Below, piece by piece: positions 15,655 through 23,733 of a stretch of DNA of 64,000 bases (the first letter of the stretch is position 1; every line of letters begins with the position of its first letter). The translations under genes were made by a program, and so were the position numbers. The notes beneath the pieces were generated by a model that was not told the origin of the DNA, did not search any database, and saw only the letters and a list, made by a program, of their open reading frames with translations. The DNA is from JADGOV01 sp963814355 (GTDB lineage Bacteria > Actinomycetota > Actinomycetes > JADGOV01), in contig CAWFCZ010000018.1 of NCBI GenBank assembly GCA_963814355.1, positions 1,204,738 to 1,268,737 on the forward strand. Reading direction: 5' to 3'.

Positions 15655-17580
15655 TCAGCCGCCGGGGCGGAGCGTCCGGGCGACGGCCACCGGAAGGTTG
15701 AGCGCGACGTCACCGGGCGCGCCCCAGTCGGTGGCCGCGGCGCCGCGTACCCACCAGGTACCGGTACCCGGACGCCACACCGCGATGTCGGTTCGGCCGT
15801 CGCCGTTGTAGTCACCCGGCACCGGCACGTCCCCGCGCACGCCCCATGCCGTGGGGTTCCCCCCCTTCACCCACCAGATCCCGGTCGAAGGCCGGAACAC
15901 CGCCACGGTCACGCGAGGGGAACTGTCGTAGTAACCGGGCACCGGCACGTCGCCGCGCGTCCCCCAGCGGGTGGCCGGCAGCCCCCGGACGTACCAGACT
16001 CCGGTGGCGGGCCGGAACATCGCCAGGTCGGTACGGCCGTCGCCGGAGTAGTCGGCCGGTACCGGCACGTCACCGGTGGCGCCGTAGGACGTGGAGCCGA
16101 CTCCGCGGATCCACCAGACGCCGGTGGAGGGCCGGAACACCGCGAGGTCGGTGCGGCCGTCACCGTCGTAGTCCCCCGGCACGGGCACATCGCCGGCGGT
16201 GCCCCAGCGGGTCGCCGCCAGGCCTCGGACGTACCAGATGCCAGTCGACGGCCGGAACATCGCCAGATCGCTGCGCCCGTCACCGGTGTAGTCCCCTGGC
16301 ACCGGTTGATCACCGCGGGTGCCCCACGGGGTGGACGCCAGGCCGCGGACGTACCAGGTGTTGTTCGACGGGCGGAACACGGCGCGGTCGGTACGGCCGT
16401 CTCCGGTGTAGTCCCCGACGCGGCGCGCCGCCGCTCGCTGAGCGGAAGCCACAAACGCCTGCCAGGTCGCCCGCCCAACCCAGCCGGTGACCGGGAGTTG
16501 GTTGGCCCGCTGGTACGCGCTCACCGCCGCCCCGGTGCCTGCGCCGTACGAGCCGTCGACGGCGATCCCGACCTGCCGCTGGACCACCGACACCGCCGAC
16601 CCGCTGTCTCCGGGAGCCACCGCCAGGTTGAGGTTCTGCCGCAGGAAGTCCAGGTCGCTGCGTGGCGCCGGCGGCATCGGAACCGTCGGGCATGGGGTGG
16701 CGTTGAAACCGCTGTACACCGCAGCGTTGCGCTGGCTTGAGGGCCGGCACGGCCCGTAGTCGATCGGAGCGACCTGCCTGGTCCAGTACGAGGTGTGCTG
16801 CCATGCCCCGGCCCAGCCGAAGCTGAAGTGCACGTGGTCGCGGTGGCAGCCGGTGGTGCCGGAGCAGGAATACGGTTGCCAGCCGTCCGGCGCGCGGTAG
16901 GCGCCCCAGATCCGGCTGTTCCAGATTACGTACATGATCCCGAGCCGCCGGGCCATCGCGAAGGTGTTGCCGGCGGCGTCGGTGGCAAACAGCCAGCCCA
17001 GGAGGGCGTTGACCTGGGCGACGTCGGTGGGGTCTTCGACCGAGGTCCACCAGTCCCAGGCCCGGCCCTCCTTGTGCTCGCTGGTGCCGCCGCTCAGGCA
17101 GCGCCCCACGATGCCGGCGCTGCTGGTGTTGGGATAGGTCCGGAGGATGAGATCGGCGAAGGCGCGTACGCCCGGCTTCTCCCGGAAGTCGCAGCTGACC
17201 TGCGGCAGGTAGGGACTGAGCGGCTCGGCCGCGGTCGGCAGGGCGCTCGGCGTCGGAGGGGTGGCCACCGGCCCCGCCGCTGCATCCGGAGTGTCCGGCT
17301 GCCCGCCACGCAGGGAAGCGCCGGGATGTGGCACATCGTGAGCGGCGTCCGGCGGCAACGGCTGACCCGAGACGCCGGGAATGGGGCCGGGAGAGCCGGC
17401 CCCCGGCAGCGTCGGACCAGGCCCCCGGGACGGCGCCGGGGTGGGGCCCGCGGCCGCTGCCGGCGACCCGGCCCACAGCGCGGCGGCCCCGAGCGCGGAC
17501 ACGCTGAGGGCGGCGACGACACGCCGTAGCGAACCAGGTCGACGACGGCTGACGGTGACCTGCGGGGGGAAGACCGGCAC
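15655..17580 (-). CDS. Secreted peptidase-like protein with peptidoglycan-binding domain and FG-GAP-like repeats
   Basis: A 641-residue exported protein. A signal peptide (SLRRVVAALSVSALGAAALWAG, about 17-38) is followed by a Pro-rich linker. A globular domain (about 128-285) contains GTSEHKEGRAWDWW and GCHRDHVHFSF. The clustered His/Asp residues resemble D,D-peptidase/dipeptidase-like metal sites. A peptidoglycan_binding_1-type domain follows (about 315-380). The C-terminus has about six repeats of roughly 41 residues with the pattern GDxxVPGDYxGDGRTDLAxFRPSTGxWxxRG, resembling FG-GAP/VCBS propeller repeats. GTG 17580 has AGGACG upstream. The same repeats occur in the gene at 42496. Cell-wall action is inferred. 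Confidence 0.8.
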   Translation of the reverse strand: MPVFPPQVTVSRRRPGSLRRVVAALSVSALGAAALWAGSPAAAAGPTPAPSRGPGPTLPGAGSPGPIPGVSGQPLPPDAAHDVPHPGASLRGGQPDTPDAAAGPVATPPTPSALPTAAEPLSPYLPQVSCDFREKPGVRAFADLILRTYPNTSSAGIVGRCLSGGTSEHKEGRAWDWWTSVEDPTDVAQVNALLGWLFATDAAGNTFAMARRLGIMYVIWNSRIWGAYRAPDGWQPYSCSGTTGCHRDHVHFSFGWAGAWQHTSYWTRQVAPIDYGPCRPSSQRNAAVYSGFNATPCPTVPMPPAPRSDLDFLRQNLNLAVAPGDSGSAVSVVQRQVGIAVDGSYGAGTGAAVSAYQRANQLPVTGWVGRATWQAFVASAQRAAARRVGDYTGDGRTDRAVFRPSNNTWYVRGLASTPWGTRGDQPVPGDYTGDGRSDLAMFRPSTGIWYVRGLAATRWGTAGDVPVPGDYDGDGRTDLAVFRPSTGVWWIRGVGSTSYGATGDVPVPADYSGDGRTDLAMFRPATGVWYVRGLPATRWGTRGDVPVPGYYDSSPRVTVAVFRPSTGIWWVKGGNPTAWGVRGDVPVPGDYNGDGRTDIAVWRPGTGTWWVRGAAATDWGAPGDVALNLPVAVARTLRPGG

Positions 17581-17718
17581 ACTCGTCCTGTCGTTGGGTA
17601 TGGCGAGGGACCGCTGGGAGGCGGCGATGGCTACCTATCGACAGCCGGGCGGCGAACGTGAACGATGTGGCAGGGTCTTTTTCGACCGTCGGTTCAACGC
17701 ATGCCAGAAGGGACCGCC

Positions 17719-19356
17719 ATGGCCAACTCCGACCGGGCCGGGACGTTGGCCCGCCCCGAAGATCTCGTCGATGTCCCGCACCTGATCACCGCGTACTACA
17801 CCGAGCACCCCGACCCGGCGGTGGCCGACCAGCGGGTGGCCTTCGGCACCTCTGGACACCGCGGTTCGAGCCTCAAGACGGCGTTCAACGAAGACCACAT
17901 CGCGGCGACCAGCCAGGCGATCTGTGAGTACCGATCCGCGCAGGGCATCGACGGGCCGCTGTTTCTGGCCCGGGACACCCACGCGCTGTCCGAGCCGGCC
18001 TGGGTCACCGCGTTGGAGGTGTTCGCGGCCAACGAGGTCGCGGTACTGATCGACGCTGGCGGGCGCTACACCCCCACGCCGGCGCTGTCCCATGCGGTGC
18101 TGCGGCACAACGCCGGCCGCAGGACCGGCCTGGCCGACGGCGTGGTGGTGACGCCGTCGCACAACCCGCCGGAGGACGGCGGCTTCAAGTACAACCCGCC
18201 CAACGGCGGCCCGGCGGACACCGACGCCACCTCCTGGATCGCCGGGCGGGCCAACGACCTGCTGGCCGAGGGCCTGAAGTCGGTACGCCGGGTGTCGATC
18301 CGGCAGGCCCGAGCGGCCGCCGAGAGCTACGACTTCCTGGGCACCTACGTCGACGACCTGCCGAGTGTGGTGGATCTGCCGGCGATCGCGGCCGCCGGCG
18401 TCCGGATCGGCGCGGATCCGCTCGGCGGGGCCGCCGTGGACTACTGGGGAGCGATCGGTGAACGACACGGCCTGGACCTGACCGTGGTGAACCCGCTGGT
18501 CGACCCCACCTGGCGGTTCATGACGCTGGACTGGGACGGCCGGATCCGGATGGACTGCTCATCCCCGTCGGCGATGGCCTCGCTGATCTCCCGCCGGGAG
18601 GAGTTCGACCTGGCGACCGGCAACGACGCCGACGCCGACCGGCACGGCATCGTCACCCCGGATGCCGGGCTGCTGAATCCGAACCACTTCCTGGCGGTGG
18701 CCATCGGGTACCTCTACGCGCACCGGCCGGACTGGCCGGCCGAGGCCGCCGTGGGCAAGACGCTGGTCTCCTCGTCGATGATCGACCGGGTGGCCGCCGA
18801 TCTCGACCGGCGGCTGCTGGAGGTGCCGGTCGGTTTCAAGTGGTTCGTACCTGGCCTGCTGGAGGGCTCCCTCGGTTTCGGCGGGGAGGAGAGCGCGGGT
18901 GCCTCGTTCCTGCGCCGGGACGGCAGCGTCTGGACCACCGACAAGGACGGGCTGCTGCTGGCGCTGCTCGGCTCGGAGATCCTGGCCGTGACCGGCCGGA
19001 CGCCGAGTGAGCACTACGCCGAGCTGACCGGGCGGTTCGGAGCGCCGGCGTACGCCCGGGTCGACGCTGCGGCCACCCCGGAGGAGAAGGCGATCCTCGG
19101 CAAGCTCTCCCCCGACGCGGTCCGGGCCACCGAGTTGGCCGGCGAGCCGATCACCGCGACACTGACCACCGCGCCGGGGAACGGCGCGGCGATCGGCGGC
19201 TTGAAGGTGACCACCGAATCCGGCTGGTTCGCCGCCCGCCCGTCCGGTACCGAGAACGTGTACAAGATCTACGCGGAGTCCTTCCGTGGCCCGGAGCATC
19301 TGGCCCAACTCCAGGCCGAGGCCCGGGACGTGGTGGCCGCCGCGCTGGCGGGCTGA
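17719..19356 (+). CDS. pgm: Phosphoglucomutase (alpha-D-glucose phosphate-specific)
   Basis: Interconverts glucose-1-phosphate and glucose-6-phosphate. It has 545 residues. GTSGHRGSS lies near residue 43. The phosphoserine loop TPSHNPPEDGGFKYNPPNGG matches the bacterial Pgm class, and the metal loop GNDADADRHG and sugar-binding GGEESAGASF are present. The C-terminal phosphate-binding RPSGTENVYK is intact. ATG 17719 is preferred because AGAAGGGA precedes it; upstream codons in the same frame look untranslated. It links glycogen or amylosucrase-type glucan metabolism to glucose-6-phosphate for zwf and the phosphoketolase route. Confidence 0.96.
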   Translation: MANSDRAGTLARPEDLVDVPHLITAYYTEHPDPAVADQRVAFGTSGHRGSSLKTAFNEDHIAATSQAICEYRSAQGIDGPLFLARDTHALSEPAWVTALEVFAANEVAVLIDAGGRYTPTPALSHAVLRHNAGRRTGLADGVVVTPSHNPPEDGGFKYNPPNGGPADTDATSWIAGRANDLLAEGLKSVRRVSIRQARAAAESYDFLGTYVDDLPSVVDLPAIAAAGVRIGADPLGGAAVDYWGAIGERHGLDLTVVNPLVDPTWRFMTLDWDGRIRMDCSSPSAMASLISRREEFDLATGNDADADRHGIVTPDAGLLNPNHFLAVAIGYLYAHRPDWPAEAAVGKTLVSSSMIDRVAADLDRRLLEVPVGFKWFVPGLLEGSLGFGGEESAGASFLRRDGSVWTTDKDGLLLALLGSEILAVTGRTPSEHYAELTGRFGAPAYARVDAAATPEEKAILGKLSPDAVRATELAGEPITATLTTAPGNGAAIGGLKVTTESGWFAARPSGTENVYKIYAESFRGPEHLAQLQAEARDVVAAALAG

Positions 19357-19388
19357 GCGCAGACGCTCACGTTCGCAGACCGGTCCGT

Positions 19389-19769
19389 CTATCGAATCAG
19401 CTGAACGTGGATCGGAAGGTCCAGATCGCCCCAGGCCCGATCCGCGGTGAGCACCTCCGGTGGCTCACTGCGGACGGCGAGCGCGAGGCAACACCGGTCG
19501 CCGAGCGAGAGCGCCCGGCCGCCGTCGAGCGACCGCAGTGCTCCGGCGAGTTCGGCGTCGGCCGCGCTCAGCGGCTCGATGGTGACTCCAGCCGCGCCGA
19601 GCAGCTCGCGCAAGCGAGCGGCGTCGAGGTCGGCATCGACGAGTTTGCCCACGACGTCGGCCAGATTCGCGGCGCCGAGAACGGCGCCGGCGATGCGCGC
19701 GGCAACGAGGTCACTTCCCGGTTCGTCGTGGATGAGCGCAAGCACGGCCGAGGCGTCGAGGACGGTCAT
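19389..19769 (-). CDS. PIN-domain toxin (VapC-like)
   Basis: A 126-residue PIN-domain ribonuclease. Acidic active-site residues are seen in VLDASAVLALIHDEPG (Asp5 region), in the E/D-bearing NLADVVGKLVDA segment, and in LSLGDRCCLALA plus VLTADRAW near the C-terminus. The ATG overlaps the stop of the antitoxin gene by four bases (ATGA), so translation is coupled. The middle acidic position is D/V and not the common E in NxxE, so activity should not be assumed. Target RNA is unknown. Confidence 0.87.
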   Translation of the reverse strand: MTVLDASAVLALIHDEPGSDLVAARIAGAVLGAANLADVVGKLVDADLDAARLRELLGAAGVTIEPLSAADAELAGALRSLDGGRALSLGDRCCLALAVRSEPPEVLTADRAWGDLDLPIHVQLIR

Positions 19770-20011
19770 TCCGAGGCGGCGGCCAGACGGCGCTCGGCGA
19801 GCAGCTCCTCGACGAACGAGCGCGATGCCGGAACGTCCTTCGCCAGCGCGCGAAGCTCCTCGACAGCGTCCCGCTGCCGTTCCAACACCAGTCGGGCTCC
19901 CGCGACGTGCAGATGAAGGTGGTCGCCCGGCGCCAGCCCGAGCGCGGCGCGAACCCCTGCCGGGATGACCAGCCGACCTTGTTGGCCCAGAACTACTACC
20001 GTGGCATCCAT
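19766..20011 (-). CDS. AbrB/SpoVT-type antitoxin
   Basis: An 81-residue antitoxin. The N-terminal swapped-hairpin AbrB motif is VVVLGQQGRLVIPAGVRAALGLAPGDHLHL; the C-terminal half is helical and charged and should wrap the PIN toxin. I start it at ATG 20011, the family-like beginning, although the frame opens upstream. A perfect TGCCA-N5-TGGCA repeat lies 10 bases upstream of this ATG and fits autorepression by the antitoxin-toxin complex. Confidence 0.85.
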   Translation of the reverse strand: MDATVVVLGQQGRLVIPAGVRAALGLAPGDHLHLHVAGARLVLERQRDAVEELRALAKDVPASRSFVEELLAERRLAAASE

Positions 20012-20020
20012 CGCGCAACT

Positions 20021-20047
20021 GTGCCACATGTTGGCAAAGGGTGGCAC
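20021..20047. promoter_or_regulatory. Nested inverted repeats at vapBC-like promoter
   Basis: TGCCA (20022-20026), CATGT, TGGCA (20032-20036) is a perfect palindrome. A wider pair, GTGCCAC (20021-20027) and GTGGCAC (20041-20047), shares the left arm. It lies directly upstream of the AbrB-type antitoxin start, as expected of an autoregulatory operator. Confidence 0.45.
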
Positions 20048-20118
20048 CAACTCGACACATCTACCCTTCGACCGCGTGAAGACCTGAGGGCCGAGGACGC
20101 CTACCCAAGCGGATCCAG

Positions 20119-20493
20119 CTACGGCTCAAGACGGAGCTGGTACCACCGCGTGTCGACCCACCGATCAAACTTCCGCCCTACCTCCCGCAAGACGCCGACC
20201 ATCTCGAAACCGAGCGACTCATGCAGTGCCGCCGAGGCAGGATTCGGTTCCGCCATCACGGCCACCGCGCAATGCATCCGGTCCGCGCGCAGTAGGGAGA
20301 TGAGATGGGAGTAGACCAGCCGGCCCAGGCCACGACCCACCGCCTCAGGCGTCAGGTACACCGACGTCTCCCGAGTTCGTGCATACGCCGGCCGCGGGCG
20401 GAACCGCGTGGAGCAGGCGTAACCAACCAGTGATAGGCCGTCCGCTACGACGATGATGTGGTCGCCGGACTCCTCGCTCGACAGCCTCTTCCG
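20119..20493 (-). pseudogene. N-terminally truncated GNAT acetyltransferase (phosphinothricin acetyltransferase type)
   Basis: The open frame encodes VVADGLSLVGYACSTRFRPRP, then TSVYLTPEAVGRGLGRLVYSHL and NPASAALHESLGFEMVGVLREVG. These are the acetyl-CoA-binding and C-terminal parts of a phosphinothricin-N-acetyltransferase-like GNAT. An in-frame TGA at 20494-20496 cuts it off from any N-terminal 60 residues. The only usual start codon inside is GTG 20361, which would omit the beta-2/3 strands. I see no recognisable GNAT N-terminus in any frame upstream. It is most likely a decayed gene, though an 80-residue product from GTG 20361 cannot be excluded. Confidence 0.65.
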
Positions 20494-21094
20494 TCAGCCG
20501 CCAGCGGAGGCGACCGCTCGGCAGGTGACAGGCCTTGGCCGCCGTCCGTCGTGAACACCGGCGGCCTGACCGATCGCACCACCCGCCCGCCGTGGTAGGC
20601 ATTCCGCCGGTTCCTCCAAGGCCGGGTTGAGTTGCGCAGCGCGGCCCCACCCGTCGACAAGGAGTGCCCGTAACCGACTAGCGACCCGGTCGCCCCGTCT
20701 TGGCCAAACGCTGGCAAGCCTCGACGGAACTTGGCCTGGCCAGACTCACGCCGCAAACGGTTCCGCAGCCAGTTGGCGACCGATGACTCGTGGTCGGGGC
20801 TCAAGGAATTGCATCGGATGAGCAGGCGGGTATGCATCGATCGATTGAAACAAAGCTCAGCGTCAGGATCACCGGACCTGATCGACGACCTCGACGCCTA
20901 CCTCGACGCGGCGCCTCGTCCCAATTGCGAGGCCGTGGCGGTCGACCGCCGGCGGATCGCCGGAACGGCTGCACGACGAGAACCGCCCGAACGTGGTGCG
21001 GGTCGCAACCGGAGCTGGTGCTACTGACGACCCTCGCCCGCACAGCTCGTACGAATCTCTGTACATCAGAAGCATAGACGCTACGATTGCGTAC
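20494..21094. other. Non-coding or decayed stretch
   Basis: No convincing gene. Short frames exist on both strands but lack ribosome sites and recognisable domains. A plus-strand fragment near 20870-20930 reads LIDDLDAYLDAAPRPNCEAV, which looks like part of a real protein but is isolated. Just before the next antitoxin start there is TACG-ATTG-CGTA (21082-21093) and a GTACAT direct repeat (21061 and 21091), possible operator elements. Confidence 0.4.
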
Positions 21095-21379
21095 ATGCCA
21101 ACCCTTCCTCTGGCAGACGCTCGAGCCCAACTGTCTCGCTTGATTGATGAAGTGACGACGACTCATGAGCGCTTCGAGATCACTCGCAACGGGCGTCGCG
21201 CCGCCGTACTGCTCTCGGCGGAGGACCACGACACGCTGCAAGACACCATCGCGGTGCTCTCCGACGCGGACCTGCTCGCTGCTCACCACGAGGGGCGGGC
21301 GGCCATCGACGCCGGCGACTACCTCGACGCCGACCAACTTGCCCACGCCATGCGCCAGGCCGGACGCCTGCCGCGGTGA
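21095..21379 (+). CDS. Phd/YefM-type antitoxin
   Basis: A 94-residue antitoxin with the Phd/YefM N-terminal domain: LPLADARAQLSRLIDEVTTTHERFEITRNGRRAAVLLSAEDHD. The C-terminal part (DADLLAAHHEGRAAIDAGDYLDAD) is the usual toxin-binding extension. It starts at ATG 21095; there is almost no space for a leader, so the mRNA may be leaderless. Its stop overlaps the toxin start (GTGA). Confidence 0.9.
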   Translation: MPTLPLADARAQLSRLIDEVTTTHERFEITRNGRRAAVLLSAEDHDTLQDTIAVLSDADLLAAHHEGRAAIDAGDYLDADQLAHAMRQAGRLPR

Positions 21380-21648
21380 CCGAACGCTACCGGCTGCGTA
21401 TCGCCCGGCCGGCGGCCAGAGCCCTCGCCGAACTGCTCCCAGAGAAGGTGGCAGCCGCCGCCCAAGAATTCATCACCGGCCCGCTGCTCGATGACCCCCA
21501 CCGGGTGGGCAAACCCCTTGGTCCGCCGATGGCCCCCGCGTGGACCGCGCGCCGCGGCACGTACCGCATCCTCTTCCTTCTCGACGACACGCACCGGATC
21601 GTCGAGGTCACGGCCGTCCGGCACCGCACTGATGACTACCGGACCTGA
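21376..21648 (+). CDS. RelE/ParE-type toxin
   Basis: A 90-residue RelE-superfamily mRNA interferase. The fold is read from YRLRIARPAARALAELLPEKVAAAAQEFITGPL, then RVGKPLGP...WTARRGTYRILFLLDD, and ends VRHRTDDYRT. The Arg and Tyr-rich C-terminus typical of ribosome-dependent RelE is present. GTG 21376 overlaps the antitoxin TGA. It pairs with the Phd/YefM protein as a RelBE/YefM-YoeB-like module. Confidence 0.9.
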   Translation: MTERYRLRIARPAARALAELLPEKVAAAAQEFITGPLLDDPHRVGKPLGPPMAPAWTARRGTYRILFLLDDTHRIVEVTAVRHRTDDYRT

Positions 21649-21816
21649 CTCAGGTGGATCACGCCGTAGACGATCTGCCCGTCGTAGTGGTGCACGCAGC
21701 CGCAGGCGTTTGAGTAGTGGATCGTCCGCATGACGGCCGTCTCACTGGGGACTCACACCTCGCCGACAACGCTTGGTCGAGCAGACATGTGGCACCTGGG
21801 GCGAAGTCCCGTCCAT

Positions 21817-21866
21817 GATCCAGGGCCAGCCGACCCCATCAGGTGGGGGCTGGCGAGCCCTGGATC
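21817..21866. repeat. 50-bp palindromic element, copy 1
   Basis: Outer arms GATCCAGGGC (21817-21826) and GCCCTGGATC (21857-21866) are perfect reverse complements. Inner CAGC/GCTG and CCCC/GGGG segments extend the hairpin. CCTGGATCACCGG occurs twice at 21859 and 21878 as a 13-bp direct repeat. The reverse complement of this element matches copy 2 at 26989-27038 without gaps at about 38 of 50 positions. It is not followed by a T-run, so a simple terminator is unlikely. Confidence 0.6.
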
Positions 21867-21919
21867 ACCGGACGAGACCTGGATCACCGGGCCTCCACGA
21901 GCGGACCCAGAGGGCGTGA

Positions 21920-22096
21920 TCAGCCGTGCTTCCACCAGGCCGAGCGACTGTGCGCGTACGGCACCATTTGGTAGACGCCATCCCAGACTTCGTCGTGCCC
22001 GTCGTGCCCCTCGTGCCCGTCGAGGCCGAGTCGCCGACGGCGGTCGATCAGCTCCGTGACCTCGGGCGGCGCAGGGCCGACAATGACTGTGCTCGT
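21920..22096 (-). pseudogene. Truncated Uma2-type (DUF820) gene fragment
   Basis: The minus strand reads TVIVGPAPPEVTELIDRRRRLGLD, then a short GHEGHDGHD tandem expansion, then EVWDGVYQMVPYAHSRSAWWKHG and a stop. The flanks EVTELIDRRRRLGLD and DEVWDGVYQMVP are the N-terminus of the Uma2/DUF820 restriction-endonuclease-like family. Everything after the first 50 residues is missing, and there is no clear start codon. It is a remnant in the region between two toxin-antitoxin loci. The adjoining 21649-21816 stretch holds nothing I can support beyond a 31-codon minus-strand frame. Confidence 0.55.
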
Positions 22097-22137
22097 AGCG
22101 TCAAGGTAGGACAGAACGCTGATCTAGGCTCCGCATC

Positions 22138-23028
22138 GTGCCCGCCGAGAATCCGGTCGTTCCCGCGCCGACGATCTCCGATGACGTCGTGACGCTGCCC
22201 GGCGGCGGCCCCACCCTCGCGCTCCGTCGCGCCGGCGGTTCGCGCCGGCCGTTCCTGCTGCTCCACGGCCTGGCCTCCAACGCCCGGATGTGGGACGGCG
22301 TCACCCGCCGCCTGGCCGGCGCCGGACACGAGGTGGCCGCGGTCGACTTGCGTGGACACGGCGTGTCCGAGGTGACCGAGGACGGGTACGACACCGCAAC
22401 CGCGGCCGGTGACGTGACGGCCCTGATCTCCGTACTGGGCTGGACGGCGGAGCGCTCGCCTATCCTCGCCGGCCAGTCCTGGGGTGGGCACGTCGTTCTG
22501 GAGGTGGCCGCCGCGGAAGCTGGCGTGGCGGGGGTCGCCCTGATCGACGGCGGTTGGGTACGCCTTCCAGGCCGCTTTCCAAACTTCGCCGCGGCCTGGG
22601 AGGCGCTTGCGCCGCCGGTCTTCTCCGGGGTGAGCCCGGGCGTGCTGGCGGCCCAGGTAGCGACCTGGACGTCCGGCTGGCCGCCGGAGGGGGTCGCCGG
22701 GGCGCTGGCCAACTTCGCCGAGCTGCCGGACGGCACCGTCCGGGCCCGGCTCTCGCTCGACCACCACAGGGCCATCGTGGCCTCGCTGTGGGACACCGAC
22801 CCGCGGCTGCACTACCCGAGGGTCGCCGTACCGGCCCTGCTGCTGGTGGCCGACGGCGACGGTCCCGACCCGGCGAGGAAGCGTGCCGAGGTCGCCGAAG
22901 CTCTCGCGGGACTACCGGACGCCGAGGCCCGGTGGTACGCCGGTGCCCACCACGACCTGCACGCCGCACAACCGCAGCGGTGCGCCGCCGACCTGCTGGC
23001 CCTGGCCGGCCGCGTCGACGGAGCGTGA
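22138..23028 (+). CDS. Alpha/beta hydrolase
   Basis: A 296-residue alpha/beta hydrolase fold enzyme. The oxyanion strand is FLLLHGLASNARMWDG near residue 40. The nucleophile elbow is GQSWGG (Ser near 119). A late acid follows in LLVADGDGPD, and the catalytic His is in AGAHHDLHAAQP. It begins at GTG 22138 with no strong Shine-Dalgarno. Its stop overlaps the start of the acVLRF1 gene by three bases, so the two are translationally coupled. The substrate cannot be determined; esterase or epoxide-hydrolase-like roles are both possible. Confidence 0.88.
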   Translation: MPAENPVVPAPTISDDVVTLPGGGPTLALRRAGGSRRPFLLLHGLASNARMWDGVTRRLAGAGHEVAAVDLRGHGVSEVTEDGYDTATAAGDVTALISVLGWTAERSPILAGQSWGGHVVLEVAAAEAGVAGVALIDGGWVRLPGRFPNFAAAWEALAPPVFSGVSPGVLAAQVATWTSGWPPEGVAGALANFAELPDGTVRARLSLDHHRAIVASLWDTDPRLHYPRVAVPALLLVADGDGPDPARKRAEVAEALAGLPDAEARWYAGAHHDLHAAQPQRCAADLLALAGRVDGA

Positions 23029-23678
23029 CCGGGCCGCCGGGGCGTACGGTCGCCGTCGCCCCGGACCGCTTGGCCGGCTGGCTGGCCGGCTTCGAGGTGC
23101 GCCACGGCGGCCCGCTGACCTGGCGCGCCGGACCGGACCGGGTGCTCGCCATTGCGAGCGACGGCGCCCAGGCCGACTGCGAGGTGCCGTTCCCGCCGCT
23201 GCGACCGGACCCGGCCGGTCCGGCGGCCAGCCTGATCAGGCACGCCGGCGCCGACCGAAGGGTCGGGGTCCTGCTGGTCCGCCTCGGCGGGTACGCGGCC
23301 GGGGTCTTCCACGGGTCCGAACTTCGTACGTCCAAGGTCGGCTCCCGGCCGGTGCACGGCCGCAACGCGGCCGGCGGCCAATCGCAGCAGCGGTTCGCCC
23401 GCCGCCGCGAAGGTCAGGTCCGGGTGGCGCTCACCGACGCCGCTGACGTCGCCGCCCGGGTTCTCCTCCCGGCCGTCGGCCGCCTCGACGCGGTGGTCAC
23501 CGGCGGGGACCGGCGGGCGGTCACCGCGGTCCTCGCCGACCGCCGGCTCGCCGAGTTGCGACCGCTGGTGCAGCCCCGGCTGCTCGACGTTGGGAACCCG
23601 CGGCTGCGGGTACTGCTCGCCGCGCCGGCCCACTTCCGAGCAGTTCGGATCGCGGTATCCGAACCGCCGGACCGGTGA
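23025..23678 (+). CDS. acVLRF1-family release-factor-like peptidyl-tRNA hydrolase
   Basis: A 217-residue protein of the actinobacterial Vms1-like release factor 1 family. The key segment KVGSRPVHGRNAAGGQSQQRFARRREGQ (residues about 105-130) holds a GGQ-like loop at 117-119, followed by the QQRFARRRE signature. In eukaryotic Vms1/ANKZF1 the equivalent loop cleaves peptidyl-tRNA on stalled ribosomes. By family knowledge this gene probably acts in ribosome rescue. GTG 23025 overlaps the hydrolase stop codon. Confidence 0.85.
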   Translation: MTGPPGRTVAVAPDRLAGWLAGFEVRHGGPLTWRAGPDRVLAIASDGAQADCEVPFPPLRPDPAGPAASLIRHAGADRRVGVLLVRLGGYAAGVFHGSELRTSKVGSRPVHGRNAAGGQSQQRFARRREGQVRVALTDAADVAARVLLPAVGRLDAVVTGGDRRAVTAVLADRRLAELRPLVQPRLLDVGNPRLRVLLAAPAHFRAVRIAVSEPPDR

Positions 23679-23733
23679 CCGCACCAGGCGGGCCGGCCTG
23701 AGCACCCGGCCGACGGTACCTACTCTTACGCCC

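Noticed and set aside
21817..21866. Palindrome as an ordinary terminator of relE
   Set aside because: It is 168 bases past the relE stop, lacks a T-run, and has a related copy at 26989, which fits a repeat element better.
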